6,487 nt of DNA from Chloroflexota bacterium (GTDB lineage Bacteria > Chloroflexota > Anaerolineae > Aggregatilineales > Phototrophicaceae), in contig QGUR01000265.1 of the NCBI GenBank assembly GCA_003242205.1, positions 1-6,487 on the forward strand, written 5' to 3'. The notes below the pieces were generated by a model that was not told where the DNA came from, did not search any database, and saw only the letters and a program-made list of their open reading frames with translations. Made by a program: the position numbers and the translations under genes. Position 1 is the stretch's first letter. The number at the start of each line of letters is the position of its first letter. Shown here piece by piece: positions 1 to 5,291 of this stretch.

Positions 1-104
1 GGGCTGAACTCATCGGTGAAATGCAGTACGAGGACACGTACCGGCTGGCGTACATTCGCGGGCCTGAAGGCATTGTCGTGGGGCTATCTCAGCAACTCGG
101 ATGA
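1..104 (+). CDS. VOC/glyoxalase-fold protein, C-terminal end (partial at left edge)
   Basis: An open frame read from base 3 runs to TGA at 102-104 and gives 33 residues ending in YIRGPEGIVVGLSQQLG. This ending is characteristic of one branch of the vicinal-oxygen-chelate superfamily (glyoxalase, bleomycin/fosfomycin resistance, dioxygenase-like), whose members often end in Y-x-R-G-P-E-G-I-x-V-G-L-A-E-x-L. The start and most of the fold lie outside the window, so substrate and activity cannot be stated. In many VOC enzymes the last strand carries a metal-ligand Glu in a DPDGNxxEL motif; when aligned here the equivalent position is Gly, so either the metal site differs or the protein is not a typical metalloenzyme. 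The next plus-strand gene starts 161 bp downstream. Family assignment is fairly sure from the C-terminal signature; function is unknown. Confidence 0.72.
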   Translation, partial: AELIGEMQYEDTYRLAYIRGPEGIVVGLSQQLG

Positions 105-254
105 TTCTGGCAATCAGTGCATTTCCGTTTTGCCCCCTTTGCGACGACGCGCCGGTTGCGCCTCCTCCCGTTCGGTTGTGCCGGTGATCATCATGCCGCC
201 ACTCTGATCGTTGAGCCTGTTGCGGATACGCGCGGAGTTTCGCTGCGCTACATT

Positions 255-258
255 GAGG
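255..258 (+). promoter_or_regulatory. Ribosome binding site for the nucleotidyltransferase
   Basis: GAGG lies 7 bases before the ATG at 266, a normal Shine-Dalgarno spacing. It supports 266 as the start codon. Confidence 0.6.
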
Positions 259-265
259 CCCGGAC

Positions 266-1027
266 ATGACCCCTGAGGTACGAGAACTGCTCGATAGCCT
301 GCTATCCAGATTGCAAACGGTTCTTGGCGACAGGCTTGTTGGTTTATATCTCTACGGTTCGCTTGTCATGGGTGACTTCGATCCCGACATCAGCGATGTC
401 GATCTGATGGCGGCCACGTCGGGCGTCCTGAACGATAGCCAGTTTAGGGCGCTCGACGAAATGCACCGGCAGATCATGTCGGAGCGTCCTCGATGGAACG
501 ACCGGATCGAGATTGCCTATATTTCGCTGGATGCGCTGAGAACCTTTAAGACGAAGGCCAGCCAGATCGCGATTATCAGCCCCGGTGAGCCGTTCCATTT
601 CAAGGAAGCAGGCGAAGACTGGCTCATCAACTGGTATCTGGTGCGCGAAAAAGGCATCACGCTGTATGGCCCGCCGCCGCATGAAATCATTGAACCGATG
701 ACAAAGGACGAGTATGTTCAGGCGGTGCGCGAACAGGCATTTGCATGGCGCGACTGGATCGAAGGCGACTTCGACCGCCCGTATCAGGGATACGCGATCA
801 TAACGCTCTGCCGGGCGCTGTATACCCACGTTCACGGCGAGCAGGTGTCGAAACAGGCGGCGGCGCAATGGGCAAAGGGGCAGCTACCCGAATGGTCGTG
901 GCTGATCGACGAGGCGGTTCGCTGGCGCGAAGCGGCGGTTGAGGACAGCACAAAGATTGACCATGCGGCGACGATGCCCATTACGCGCCGTTTCGTGAAT
1001 GACGTGATCGACAGGATATGGGGATAA
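266..1027 (+). CDS. AadA-like nucleotidyltransferase (putative aminoglycoside adenylyltransferase)
   Basis: This 253-residue protein has a DNA polymerase beta-type nucleotidyltransferase domain at its N-terminus. Residues 30-48 read YGSLVMGDFDPDISDVDLM, matching the G-S-x(n)-D-x-D signature: Gly31-Ser32 would bind the nucleotide triphosphate, and Asp44 and Asp46 would hold Mg2+. A third acidic residue, Glu82 in RIEIAYIS, sits where AadA-type enzymes carry their catalytic Glu. The C-terminal half (about 150-253) is helical and resembles the AadA C-terminal/DUF4111 region that forms the acceptor pocket, including the segment CRALYTHVHGEQVSKQAAAQW. ANT(3'')-type enzymes of this architecture transfer AMP to streptomycin or spectinomycin and are about 260 residues long, matching this length. 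Many chromosomal homologues have no proven resistance role, so the substrate is an inference. The start is supported by GAGG 7 bases upstream. It is convergent with the ABC operon. Confidence 0.82.
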   Translation: MTPEVRELLDSLLSRLQTVLGDRLVGLYLYGSLVMGDFDPDISDVDLMAATSGVLNDSQFRALDEMHRQIMSERPRWNDRIEIAYISLDALRTFKTKASQIAIISPGEPFHFKEAGEDWLINWYLVREKGITLYGPPPHEIIEPMTKDEYVQAVREQAFAWRDWIEGDFDRPYQGYAIITLCRALYTHVHGEQVSKQAAAQWAKGQLPEWSWLIDEAVRWREAAVEDSTKIDHAATMPITRRFVNDVIDRIWG

Positions 1028-1035
1028 CGTTACCC
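1022..1035. repeat. Palindrome across the stop codon of the nucleotidyltransferase
   Basis: GGATAACGTTACCC contains the perfect 8-bp palindrome TAACGTTA, flanked by GG and CC with one mismatched pair. The TAA stop is part of it. No T-run follows, so it is not a standard terminator; it may be chance. Confidence 0.3.
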
Positions 1036-1061
1036 AACCGCTCTCGATTTTGAAGCTGGGC

Positions 1062-1076
1062 CGGGGCGAAGCTCCG
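1062..1076. terminator. Weak hairpin in the convergent gap
   Basis: CGGGGC and GCTCCG form a 6-bp stem (one G-U pair) around a GAA loop, between the stops of two converging genes (1027 and 1111). It is placed where a bidirectional terminator would be useful, but neither strand has a U-tract after the stem. It is listed as the only terminator candidate in this gap, with low confidence. Confidence 0.25.
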
Positions 1077-1110
1077 TGATCTTCATCTGTTCAGCCGTTT
1101 TGCCGCGCGT

Positions 1111-2154
1111 TTACTTCATGCCCGTCGTGGCGATGCCGGTCGTGATGTAGCGCTGCAGGAAGCCGAAAACCAGCGTGATCGGCAGCAGCGTGAGCACGGT
1201 CATGGCGAGAATCAGGTCCCACTGCACCTGAAGTTCGCCCTGAAACGAGTTCAGGCCGACCTGAAGCGTGAACAGTTCGTTGCGGCTGAGCACGATCAGC
1301 GGCCACAGGAAGTCGTTCCAGCGCCACATAATCGAGAAAATCGTCAGCACGGCGAGCGCGGGCCGGGCTAGCGGCAGGATGATTTGCAGATAGATGCGCC
1401 ACTCGCTCGCGCCGTCGATCCGGGCCGAGTCGATCAGTTCATCGGGGATCGTGAGCATGTACTGGCGCAGCAGGAACACGCCGGTTGGGGTTGCTGCGCC
1501 CGGCACGATCACGCCGAGCAGATTGTTATTCCAGCCGACCTCGGTGATCACCAGAAAAACCGGAACCAGAATGACCGATAGCGGGATCATCAGCGTGCCG
1601 ATGGTGATCAGGAAGATCGCGTCGCGCCCGCGGAACTGGTATTTGCTGAGCGCGAACGCCGCCATGCTGTTGATAAGCAGCGTCAGGGCGGTCGCGGCAA
1701 TCGTCACGACCAGACTGTTACGCAGATAGGTCAGAAACGGGAAGCTCTGGATGCCGCGAAGGTAGTTGTCGAGGCTGAACCTGACCGTTTCAATCGGCGT
1801 CCGGTCGTTGATATTGACGCGGATGATTTCTTCCGGGTTGGCGGGGTCGATCATTTGCGCTTCGAGGCCGACGCGCCGGACCTGCGCCAGTTGCCGTGTT
1901 TCGCCGTTTTCCAGCGTCACGTTGAACAGCGGCAGCGGGTCGTTATACCCCTCGACGACGACGGTTTCCTGCGAGTAGGGCAGAAAACGCGGCGGGAAGC
2001 GCACCAGTTCTGCGCGGTCTTTGAACGACGACATCACCAGCCACAGCACCGGGCCGAACATAATGAACGTGCCGACGATCAGGAAGACATAAGTCAGTGC
2101 GTCGGTCAGGCCGAAGCGGCCCGGATGGCGCGTGCGCGTCAGAAATCGAAGCAT
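1111..2154 (-). CDS. Carbohydrate ABC transporter permease, MalG type
   Basis: This 347-residue inner-membrane protein is the second permease of a CUT1-type sugar importer. Residues 20-44 form the first membrane segment, ending in the family-typical LWLVMSSFKD. Further hydrophobic segments lie at about 142-168, 180-204, 212-230, 266-285 and 312-335. The cytoplasmic EAA loop that docks on the ATPase covers about 242-265 (A244, D247-G248, P261, R264-P265 conserved). MalG homologues usually have about 270-300 residues. The extra length here is a predicted extracytoplasmic insertion at about 59-126 between the first two membrane segments, containing FNVTLENGETRQLAQVRRVG. The ATG at 2154 is preceded by AAAGGAG (2159-2165), a strong ribosome binding site, and lies 13 bp after the stop of the MalF-type gene, so the two are co-transcribed. 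The protein ends TTGMK, as is usual near the C-terminus of this family. Substrate is unknown. Confidence 0.93.
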   Translation of the reverse strand: MLRFLTRTRHPGRFGLTDALTYVFLIVGTFIMFGPVLWLVMSSFKDRAELVRFPPRFLPYSQETVVVEGYNDPLPLFNVTLENGETRQLAQVRRVGLEAQMIDPANPEEIIRVNINDRTPIETVRFSLDNYLRGIQSFPFLTYLRNSLVVTIAATALTLLINSMAAFALSKYQFRGRDAIFLITIGTLMIPLSVILVPVFLVITEVGWNNNLLGVIVPGAATPTGVFLLRQYMLTIPDELIDSARIDGASEWRIYLQIILPLARPALAVLTIFSIMWRWNDFLWPLIVLSRNELFTLQVGLNSFQGELQVQWDLILAMTVLTLLPITLVFGFLQRYITTGIATTGMK

Positions 2155-2167
2155 GTGTCTCCTTTCG

Positions 2168-3211
2168 TTACGATAAGCTGCTGGTCGACTCGGTTCGAAG
2201 CTGGATCAGCGTCAGCACCAGCAGGACGCCCCCCAGCACGACCGAGGCCGCCGCAGCCAGACCATACAGGTGGGTCTGGTCGGTAAAAGCGCGTCTGAAG
2301 ATGTACTGAACCATATACAGAGTCGAGGTTCCGGGCCCGCCGCCGGTGAAGGCGTAGACCTGATCGAAGACCTGTACGGCGCGTATCACCGCGAGCACGA
2401 CGACGACCAGCATGGTTGGCCGCAGCAGCGGCAGCGTGATCGAACGGAACGAGCGCCACTGGTTCGCGCCGTCAATCGACGCGGCCTCATACAGTTCGGC
2501 CGGGATGGCCTGCAAGCCTGCCAGCAAAATAAGCGTGAAAAAGCCCATTTGCGCCCAGATGGAGATGACAACAACCCAGAAACGCGCCCAGTCGGCGCTG
2601 AGCAGGAACGGCTGGCGGTCGCCGCCGAGCGACACCAGCAGCGCGTTCAAAACGCCGTTCTCCTGCAAAATCCATTTCCAGATGAGCGCCACCACAACCG
2701 GCGATAGCAGCACGGGATAGAAAAACACGCTGCGGAAAAACCCGCGCAGGACAATGCGGCGGTTCAGTGCCAGCGCCGTCACCAGCGAGATCAGAATCAT
2801 GAACCCGACCTGCAGGACGACGAAACCGCTGGTATTCCAGACGGCGCGCCAGAATAGGTCCTCATCACAGGTGTTCGGGTCCAGAAAATTGCCACAGGAG
2901 AACAACTGCTCGAAATTGGCCATTCCCACGAAGGGGCGGTTGGCCGGTAATAACTGCGTGCCGCCGGTCAGCGCATAGTAGAAGTTGAGCAGCATCGGAA
3001 ACAGGATGAAGATGCCGAAGATCAGCAGGTTGGGCAAAACAAAAACATACGCCATCCGCTGAATGCCCAGACGCCGTTGGATCGGGTGCATAACGATATC
3101 GACCAGATCGGCGATGCCACGCAGCGCTCCTGAGCCGAGAGCCGCGAATGGGCTGCCGAGGCGTTCGAACATCTGCATTCTGTTCCGGGCGGACTTGGCG
3201 AGTTCCGTCAC
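2168..3211 (-). CDS. Sugar ABC transporter permease, MalF type (GTG start)
   Basis: This is the first permease of the importer, partner of the MalG-type protein. From the GTG at 3211 it has 347 residues. Hydrophobic segments lie at about 54-80, 124-150, 158-182, 212-233, 266-286 and 315-340. The EAA loop is at about 242-265 (E242-A243-A244, D247-G248, P261-L262-L263, R264-P265), the contact site for the ATPase. The predicted first extracytoplasmic loop has two cysteines, Cys106 and Cys115, that could pair. The open frame extends in frame to an ATG at 3379, but the extra 56 residues are Arg/Pro-rich, unlike the family, and would overlap the binding-protein gene by 62 bp. The GTG at 3211 has AAAGGA (3219-3224) 7 bases upstream and gives a normal short cytoplasmic N-terminus, so I chose it. 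The stop TAA at 2168-2170 is followed 13 bases later by the next gene. Substrate is unknown. Confidence 0.92.
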   Translation of the reverse strand: MTELAKSARNRMQMFERLGSPFAALGSGALRGIADLVDIVMHPIQRRLGIQRMAYVFVLPNLLIFGIFILFPMLLNFYYALTGGTQLLPANRPFVGMANFEQLFSCGNFLDPNTCDEDLFWRAVWNTSGFVVLQVGFMILISLVTALALNRRIVLRGFFRSVFFYPVLLSPVVVALIWKWILQENGVLNALLVSLGGDRQPFLLSADWARFWVVVISIWAQMGFFTLILLAGLQAIPAELYEAASIDGANQWRSFRSITLPLLRPTMLVVVVLAVIRAVQVFDQVYAFTGGGPGTSTLYMVQYIFRRAFTDQTHLYGLAAAASVVLGGVLLVLTLIQLRTESTSSLS

Positions 3212-3218
3212 GGTGAAA

Positions 3219-3224
3219 TCCTTT
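3219..3224 (-). promoter_or_regulatory. Ribosome binding site that decides the MalF-type start
   Basis: On the minus strand AAAGGA is followed by 7 bases and then GTG at 3211-3209. This favours the GTG over the upstream ATG at 3379, which lies inside the coding sequence of the binding protein. Confidence 0.7.
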
Positions 3225-3240
3225 GCTGTCTGACTGGGTG

Positions 3241-3250
3241 GTTGTACAAC
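3241..3250. repeat. Perfect 10-bp palindrome in the binding protein-permease gap
   Basis: GTTGTACAAC is a perfect palindrome about 30 bp upstream of the MalF-type start. It could be a half-size operator or part of an RNA fold, or chance; no second copy was seen in the window. Confidence 0.3.
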
Positions 3251-3266
3251 TGGCCGAAGATACCGC

Positions 3267-3307
3267 GCCCTCGCCCCCGGCCTCTCTGGAGAACCGGGGG
3301 GGAGGGC
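3267..3307. repeat. GC-rich stem-loop after the binding-protein gene (REP-like)
   Basis: The arms 3267-3280 and 3294-3307 pair at 13 of 14 positions (one G-G mismatch at 3273/3301), with a 13-base loop that can itself form a small TCTC/GAGA stem. It begins only about 10 bases after the stop of the binding-protein gene, inside the operon. The minus-strand transcript has no U-run after it, so it is not an intrinsic terminator. In malE-malF type operons, hairpins at this place block 3' exonucleases and raise the amount of binding protein relative to permeases; that role is inferred here. The C-rich arm CCCTCGCCCCCGG resembles dispersed hairpin repeats of GC-rich genomes such as Chloroflexota, but copy number cannot be judged from one window. 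Confidence 0.7.
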
Positions 3308-3317
3308 CGAAAGAAGA

Positions 3318-4610
3318 TTACTCGCCTGCGGCCGCAATGGCCTGATCGGCTTCTTCCTGAATGCGCTGGATTGCTTCATCCAGCGTCAACTCGCCCGTCA
3401 TGTACTGCGTCAGACGGTCGCGGATCGAGTTGAAGATGACGGTATTCTGCGGGTGGAACTGCAGGGCGTAGGCGTCCTCATGGAATTTCGGCACTTCAGC
3501 AACGAAGGTGTTGAGCGCCGCCAGCGCCGCCTCTGAATCGGTCTGGTAATTCAGATCGCTCAGGCGCAGGTCGCCGGGAATGAACAGGGTGCGTTCGGCG
3601 TATTCGCGCTGCACGTCTTCCTGCGTCAGGTATTCCATGACGCGGGCCACTGCCTCGGGGTGCTGGGTGTTGGCGAAGGCGACGATGGCCGCGCCGCCCG
3701 GCACGCCGGTGCTACCACCTGGACCGCTCGGGTTCGGGATCGCTTCCCAGTCGAAGGCGTCGCCGATATCGTTGGTGAAGCGCTGGATCTGCCAGCTACC
3801 GGCCATGTAGCATACCAACTGGCCGTTGATGAAGTAGTCGGCGGCTGCCGCGTAGCTGCCGCCCGCGCCCAGCCAGACTTCAGCCGGGGTCAGGCCCTCG
3901 GTGTGCCAGCGATTGAGCAGTTCCGCCATCGCGCGGAAGCCCTCGCTATCGATGGTCAGGTTGCCTTCATCGTCGAAGAAGGTCGCGCCCATGCTGATGG
4001 CGGGGCCGGCAAAGCGATGGCCGGTGCGGTCAATTGCAATGGCATAGTCGGTGCCGGTCGCTTCGGCGACTTCGGCGCAAACTTCGGTCCACTCTTCCCA
4101 TGTGACATCGTCTCTGGTGTCACTGGGAACCTCGACGCCCGCCTGCTCGAACAGCGTGCGGTTGATGTACGGGCCGGTCACGGTGAACTGGTCGGGGAAG
4201 CCATAGATACCGTTATCGTCGTCGCCGGTACGCATGGCCCCCAGCACCTGCTCGGGGAAGGCGGCTTCAAAGGCATCGGGGTCTTCGAGCAGCGGTCGTA
4301 GGTCGAGATAGTTGCCCGCAAGCATGGGATACTGCGTGACACGGGCCATGTCCGGCGCCTGGCCTGCCTCAACCTGAATCGGCAGTTGTTCGAGGATCGT
4401 GGTGTAGGCGACGGTGTCCATCACGACGCGGATGTCCGGGTTTTCAGCTTCAAAGCGGTCGAGTAGCTCGCGCATGACCGCGCCTTCGTTGCCGTCGTCA
4501 TACCACGTCAGGCGCAGTTCGACCACATTATCCTGCGCCGCCACTGCGCCAGCGCCGATGGCCGCCAGAACGAACGCGACGACCAGAAGAATATTGAGCT
4601 TTTTCATCAT
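3318..4610 (-). CDS. Extracellular solute-binding protein, family 1 (sugar ABC importer)
   Basis: This roughly 430-residue secreted receptor captures the solute and delivers it to the two permeases encoded downstream. The N-terminus has a clear Sec signal peptide: MMKK, a hydrophobic core at about 5-21, then a likely signal peptidase I site near AVAA|QDN (after residue 24 or 25). There is no lipobox cysteine, so it should be a soluble protein unless tethered another way. The mature part shows the SBP_bac_1 pattern: an opening strand VELRLTWYDDGNE, then LLDRFEAENPDIRV, the hinge-region segment GFPDQFTVTGPYINRTLFEQ (about 137-156), a W-E-E-W segment, and VCYMAGSWQIQRF followed by a Gly/Pro-rich stretch and GGAAIVAFANTQHPEAVARV typical of oligosaccharide binders. 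A start at 4616 would put AAGGAG directly against the ATG. The ATG at 4610 (6-base spacing) or 4607 (9-base) fits better. Ligand is unknown. Confidence 0.93.
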   Translation of the reverse strand: MMKKLNILLVVAFVLAAIGAGAVAAQDNVVELRLTWYDDGNEGAVMRELLDRFEAENPDIRVVMDTVAYTTILEQLPIQVEAGQAPDMARVTQYPMLAGNYLDLRPLLEDPDAFEAAFPEQVLGAMRTGDDDNGIYGFPDQFTVTGPYINRTLFEQAGVEVPSDTRDDVTWEEWTEVCAEVAEATGTDYAIAIDRTGHRFAGPAISMGATFFDDEGNLTIDSEGFRAMAELLNRWHTEGLTPAEVWLGAGGSYAAAADYFINGQLVCYMAGSWQIQRFTNDIGDAFDWEAIPNPSGPGGSTGVPGGAAIVAFANTQHPEAVARVMEYLTQEDVQREYAERTLFIPGDLRLSDLNYQTDSEAALAALNTFVAEVPKFHEDAYALQFHPQNTVIFNSIRDRLTQYMTGELTLDEAIQRIQEEADQAIAAAGE

Positions 4611-4616
4611 CGTCAT

Positions 4617-4622
4617 CTCCTT
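4617..4622 (-). promoter_or_regulatory. Ribosome binding site that decides the binding-protein start
   Basis: AAGGAG on the minus strand abuts an ATG at 4616 with no spacer. Two further in-frame ATGs at 4610 and 4607 lie at usual distances, so translation probably starts at one of those. Confidence 0.65.
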
Positions 4623-4645
4623 GGTAATGATTCATTCGCGAGATA

Positions 4646-4659
4646 CCCGGGCAACCGGG
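4646..4659 (-). other. Small hairpin in the binding-protein leader
   Basis: CCCGG and CCGGG form a perfect 5-bp stem around a 4-base loop (TTGC on the minus strand), about 35 bases upstream of the start codon. It may shape the 5' leader; function is unknown. Confidence 0.4.
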
Positions 4660-4667
4660 CAGATAGG

Positions 4668-4683
4668 GAAAGGTCCTCCTTTC
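4668..4683 (-). other. Hairpin carrying an extended Shine-Dalgarno-like sequence in the leader
   Basis: On the minus strand GAAAGG-AGGA-CCTTTC forms a perfect 6-bp stem with a 4-base loop. The left arm and loop spell AAAGGAGGA, close to the full anti-Shine-Dalgarno complement, yet no start codon follows at a usable distance; the real start is about 58 bases downstream. It could be a ribosome standby site, a remnant of a lost small frame, or chance. Confidence 0.4.
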
Positions 4684-4685
4684 GG

Positions 4686-5123
4686 CTACATCAGTACGGG
4701 TATATCAGGCGTCTGCGCCGGCGTTCGCAGCGCATTCGCATGATCACCATATGGGATTGTGTTGTGGTGGCCCTGCCACTCGCTCAATGGCGTATCGAGC
4801 ATGGCGGTGACGGGGCGGCTCATTTTGAGCGGGCCAGTCGTTCTGGAAAAGACCCTTGGCCCGACGGTCTGCCGGTATCTGCTCGTGACCTCGCCGAGCC
4901 ACGCTACCGTGACCGGGCCCGGTTTGAGCAGAAATTTCGGCAAAAGCGCCAGCCTGCAACTGGAATGGATGGTTATGTTCGCCGACGCCTCGGAGTCGGT
5001 CATCGACAGCGGCGCGTCAAGCCGGGATAGGATTTTTTGAGCGCTGCCCCGCATTGCGGTCGCCAGAGCGATGTCAACGGTCGGGTGCGCGATGGCAATA
5101 TCACTAAGAATAGTTCGGGTCAT
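4686..5123 (-). CDS. Unrecognised 145-residue open frame upstream of the binding-protein gene
   Basis: I do not recognise this protein and am not sure it is expressed. It is in the same direction as the ABC operon and ends 75 bp before the binding-protein start. Codon third positions in its central part are mostly G or C, as in the neighbouring real genes, which argues weakly for coding. Against this, GGAG sits only one base before the ATG at 5123, two other open frames of similar length overlap it on the plus strand, and no domain, signal peptide or clear membrane segment is visible. The sequence is rich in Thr, Pro and Arg, with stretches such as FLLKPGPVTVAWLGEVTSRY. It could be a small orphan protein, a gene remnant or a chance frame. 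Confidence 0.22.
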   Translation of the reverse strand: MTRTILSDIAIAHPTVDIALATAMRGSAQKILSRLDAPLSMTDSEASANITIHSSCRLALLPKFLLKPGPVTVAWLGEVTSRYRQTVGPRVFSRTTGPLKMSRPVTAMLDTPLSEWQGHHNTIPYGDHANALRTPAQTPDIPVLM

Positions 5124-5140
5124 GCTCCAAAAAGTCTATT

Positions 5141-5159
5141 TTACGAACTGATGACGTAA
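5141..5159. promoter_or_regulatory. Operator-like inverted repeat TTACG-N9-CGTAA
   Basis: Perfect 5-bp arms separated by 9 bases give a 19-bp dyad in an AT-rich context, between two divergent units. Spacing and size suit a dimeric transcription factor, but no regulator gene is in the window and the arms are short. Confidence 0.3.
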
Positions 5160-5213
5160 TTTTCAGTTGCCGGCGACCTCGTGGCTGGCCTCCGGCTCGA
5201 TGGGATAAGCTAT

Positions 5214-5242
5214 AGAATATAAGTTTTATTGGCGACCTGCAA
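5214..5242 (-). promoter_or_regulatory. Weak minus-strand promoter candidate
   Basis: On the minus strand TTGCAG (5242-5237) and TATTCT (5219-5214) are separated by 17 bases. They match the sigma-70 consensus at 3 of 6 and 4 of 6 positions. It points toward the unrecognised frame at 5123 and the ABC operon. The same AT-rich block contains TATAGAAT and TATAAG on the plus strand, which could be -10 elements for the hydrolase, but without a good -35. Confidence 0.17.
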
Positions 5243-5272
5243 AGAAAAGCGCCCGCGTGTTTCGTTTTGCAG
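5237..5272 (+). other. Long imperfect stem-loop in the hydrolase leader
   Basis: CTGCAAA (5237-5243) pairs with TTTGCAG (5266-5272). After a 2-base bulge the stem continues with GAAA (5244-5247) against TTTC (5260-5263) and then a short GC-rich top, giving 11 to 15 pairs. It lies 55 bases before the start codon of the hydrolase gene. GGCGAC flanks it directly on the left (5231-5236) and overlaps its right end (5272-5277). Together with the mini-terminator that follows, it could form a regulated leader; this is inference from the fold alone. Confidence 0.45.
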
Positions 5273-5275
5273 GCG

Positions 5276-5291
5276 ACGCGCCAGCGTTTTT
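5276..5291 (+). terminator. Short terminator-like hairpin with T-run before the hydrolase gene
   Basis: ACGC-GCCA-GCGT forms a 4-bp stem followed by TTTT (five T in a row at 5287-5291, the first being part of the stem). The stem is short for an efficient intrinsic terminator, but it has the right layout and sits between a possible promoter zone and the start codon at 5328. Confidence 0.3.

Noticed and set aside
344..868. 174-codon minus-strand frame inside the nucleotidyltransferase gene
   Set aside because: It lies fully antisense to a gene with clear family motifs; its protein has no recognisable pattern.
1028..1110. Integron attC-like or mobile-cassette end after the AadA-like gene
   Set aside because: The 83-bp gap lacks the paired core sites of attC, and the following gene is a convergent ABC permease, so there is no cassette structure.
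3660..4301. 213-codon plus-strand frame antisense to the binding-protein gene
   Set aside because: Its sequence is Gly/Ala/Val-rich without motifs, whereas the minus-strand protein matches the solute-binding family throughout.
4698..4710. TATACC as a -10 element for the binding-protein gene on the minus strand
   Set aside because: No acceptable -35 hexamer lies 16-18 bases upstream; the true promoter of the operon could not be located.
4741..4754. TGATCA and CCATATGG palindromes near the operon leader
   Set aside because: Short restriction-site-like palindromes that do not extend with matching flanks; expected by chance.
4740..5040. Two plus-strand frames (96 and 93 codons) in the gene-poor region
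   Set aside because: No good ribosome binding site, no recognisable domain, and they compete with each other and with the minus-strand frame; none is convincing.
5080..5090. TTGACA on the minus strand (within CGTTGACATCG) as a -35 element
   Set aside because: The bases 17 positions downstream do not resemble a -10 element.
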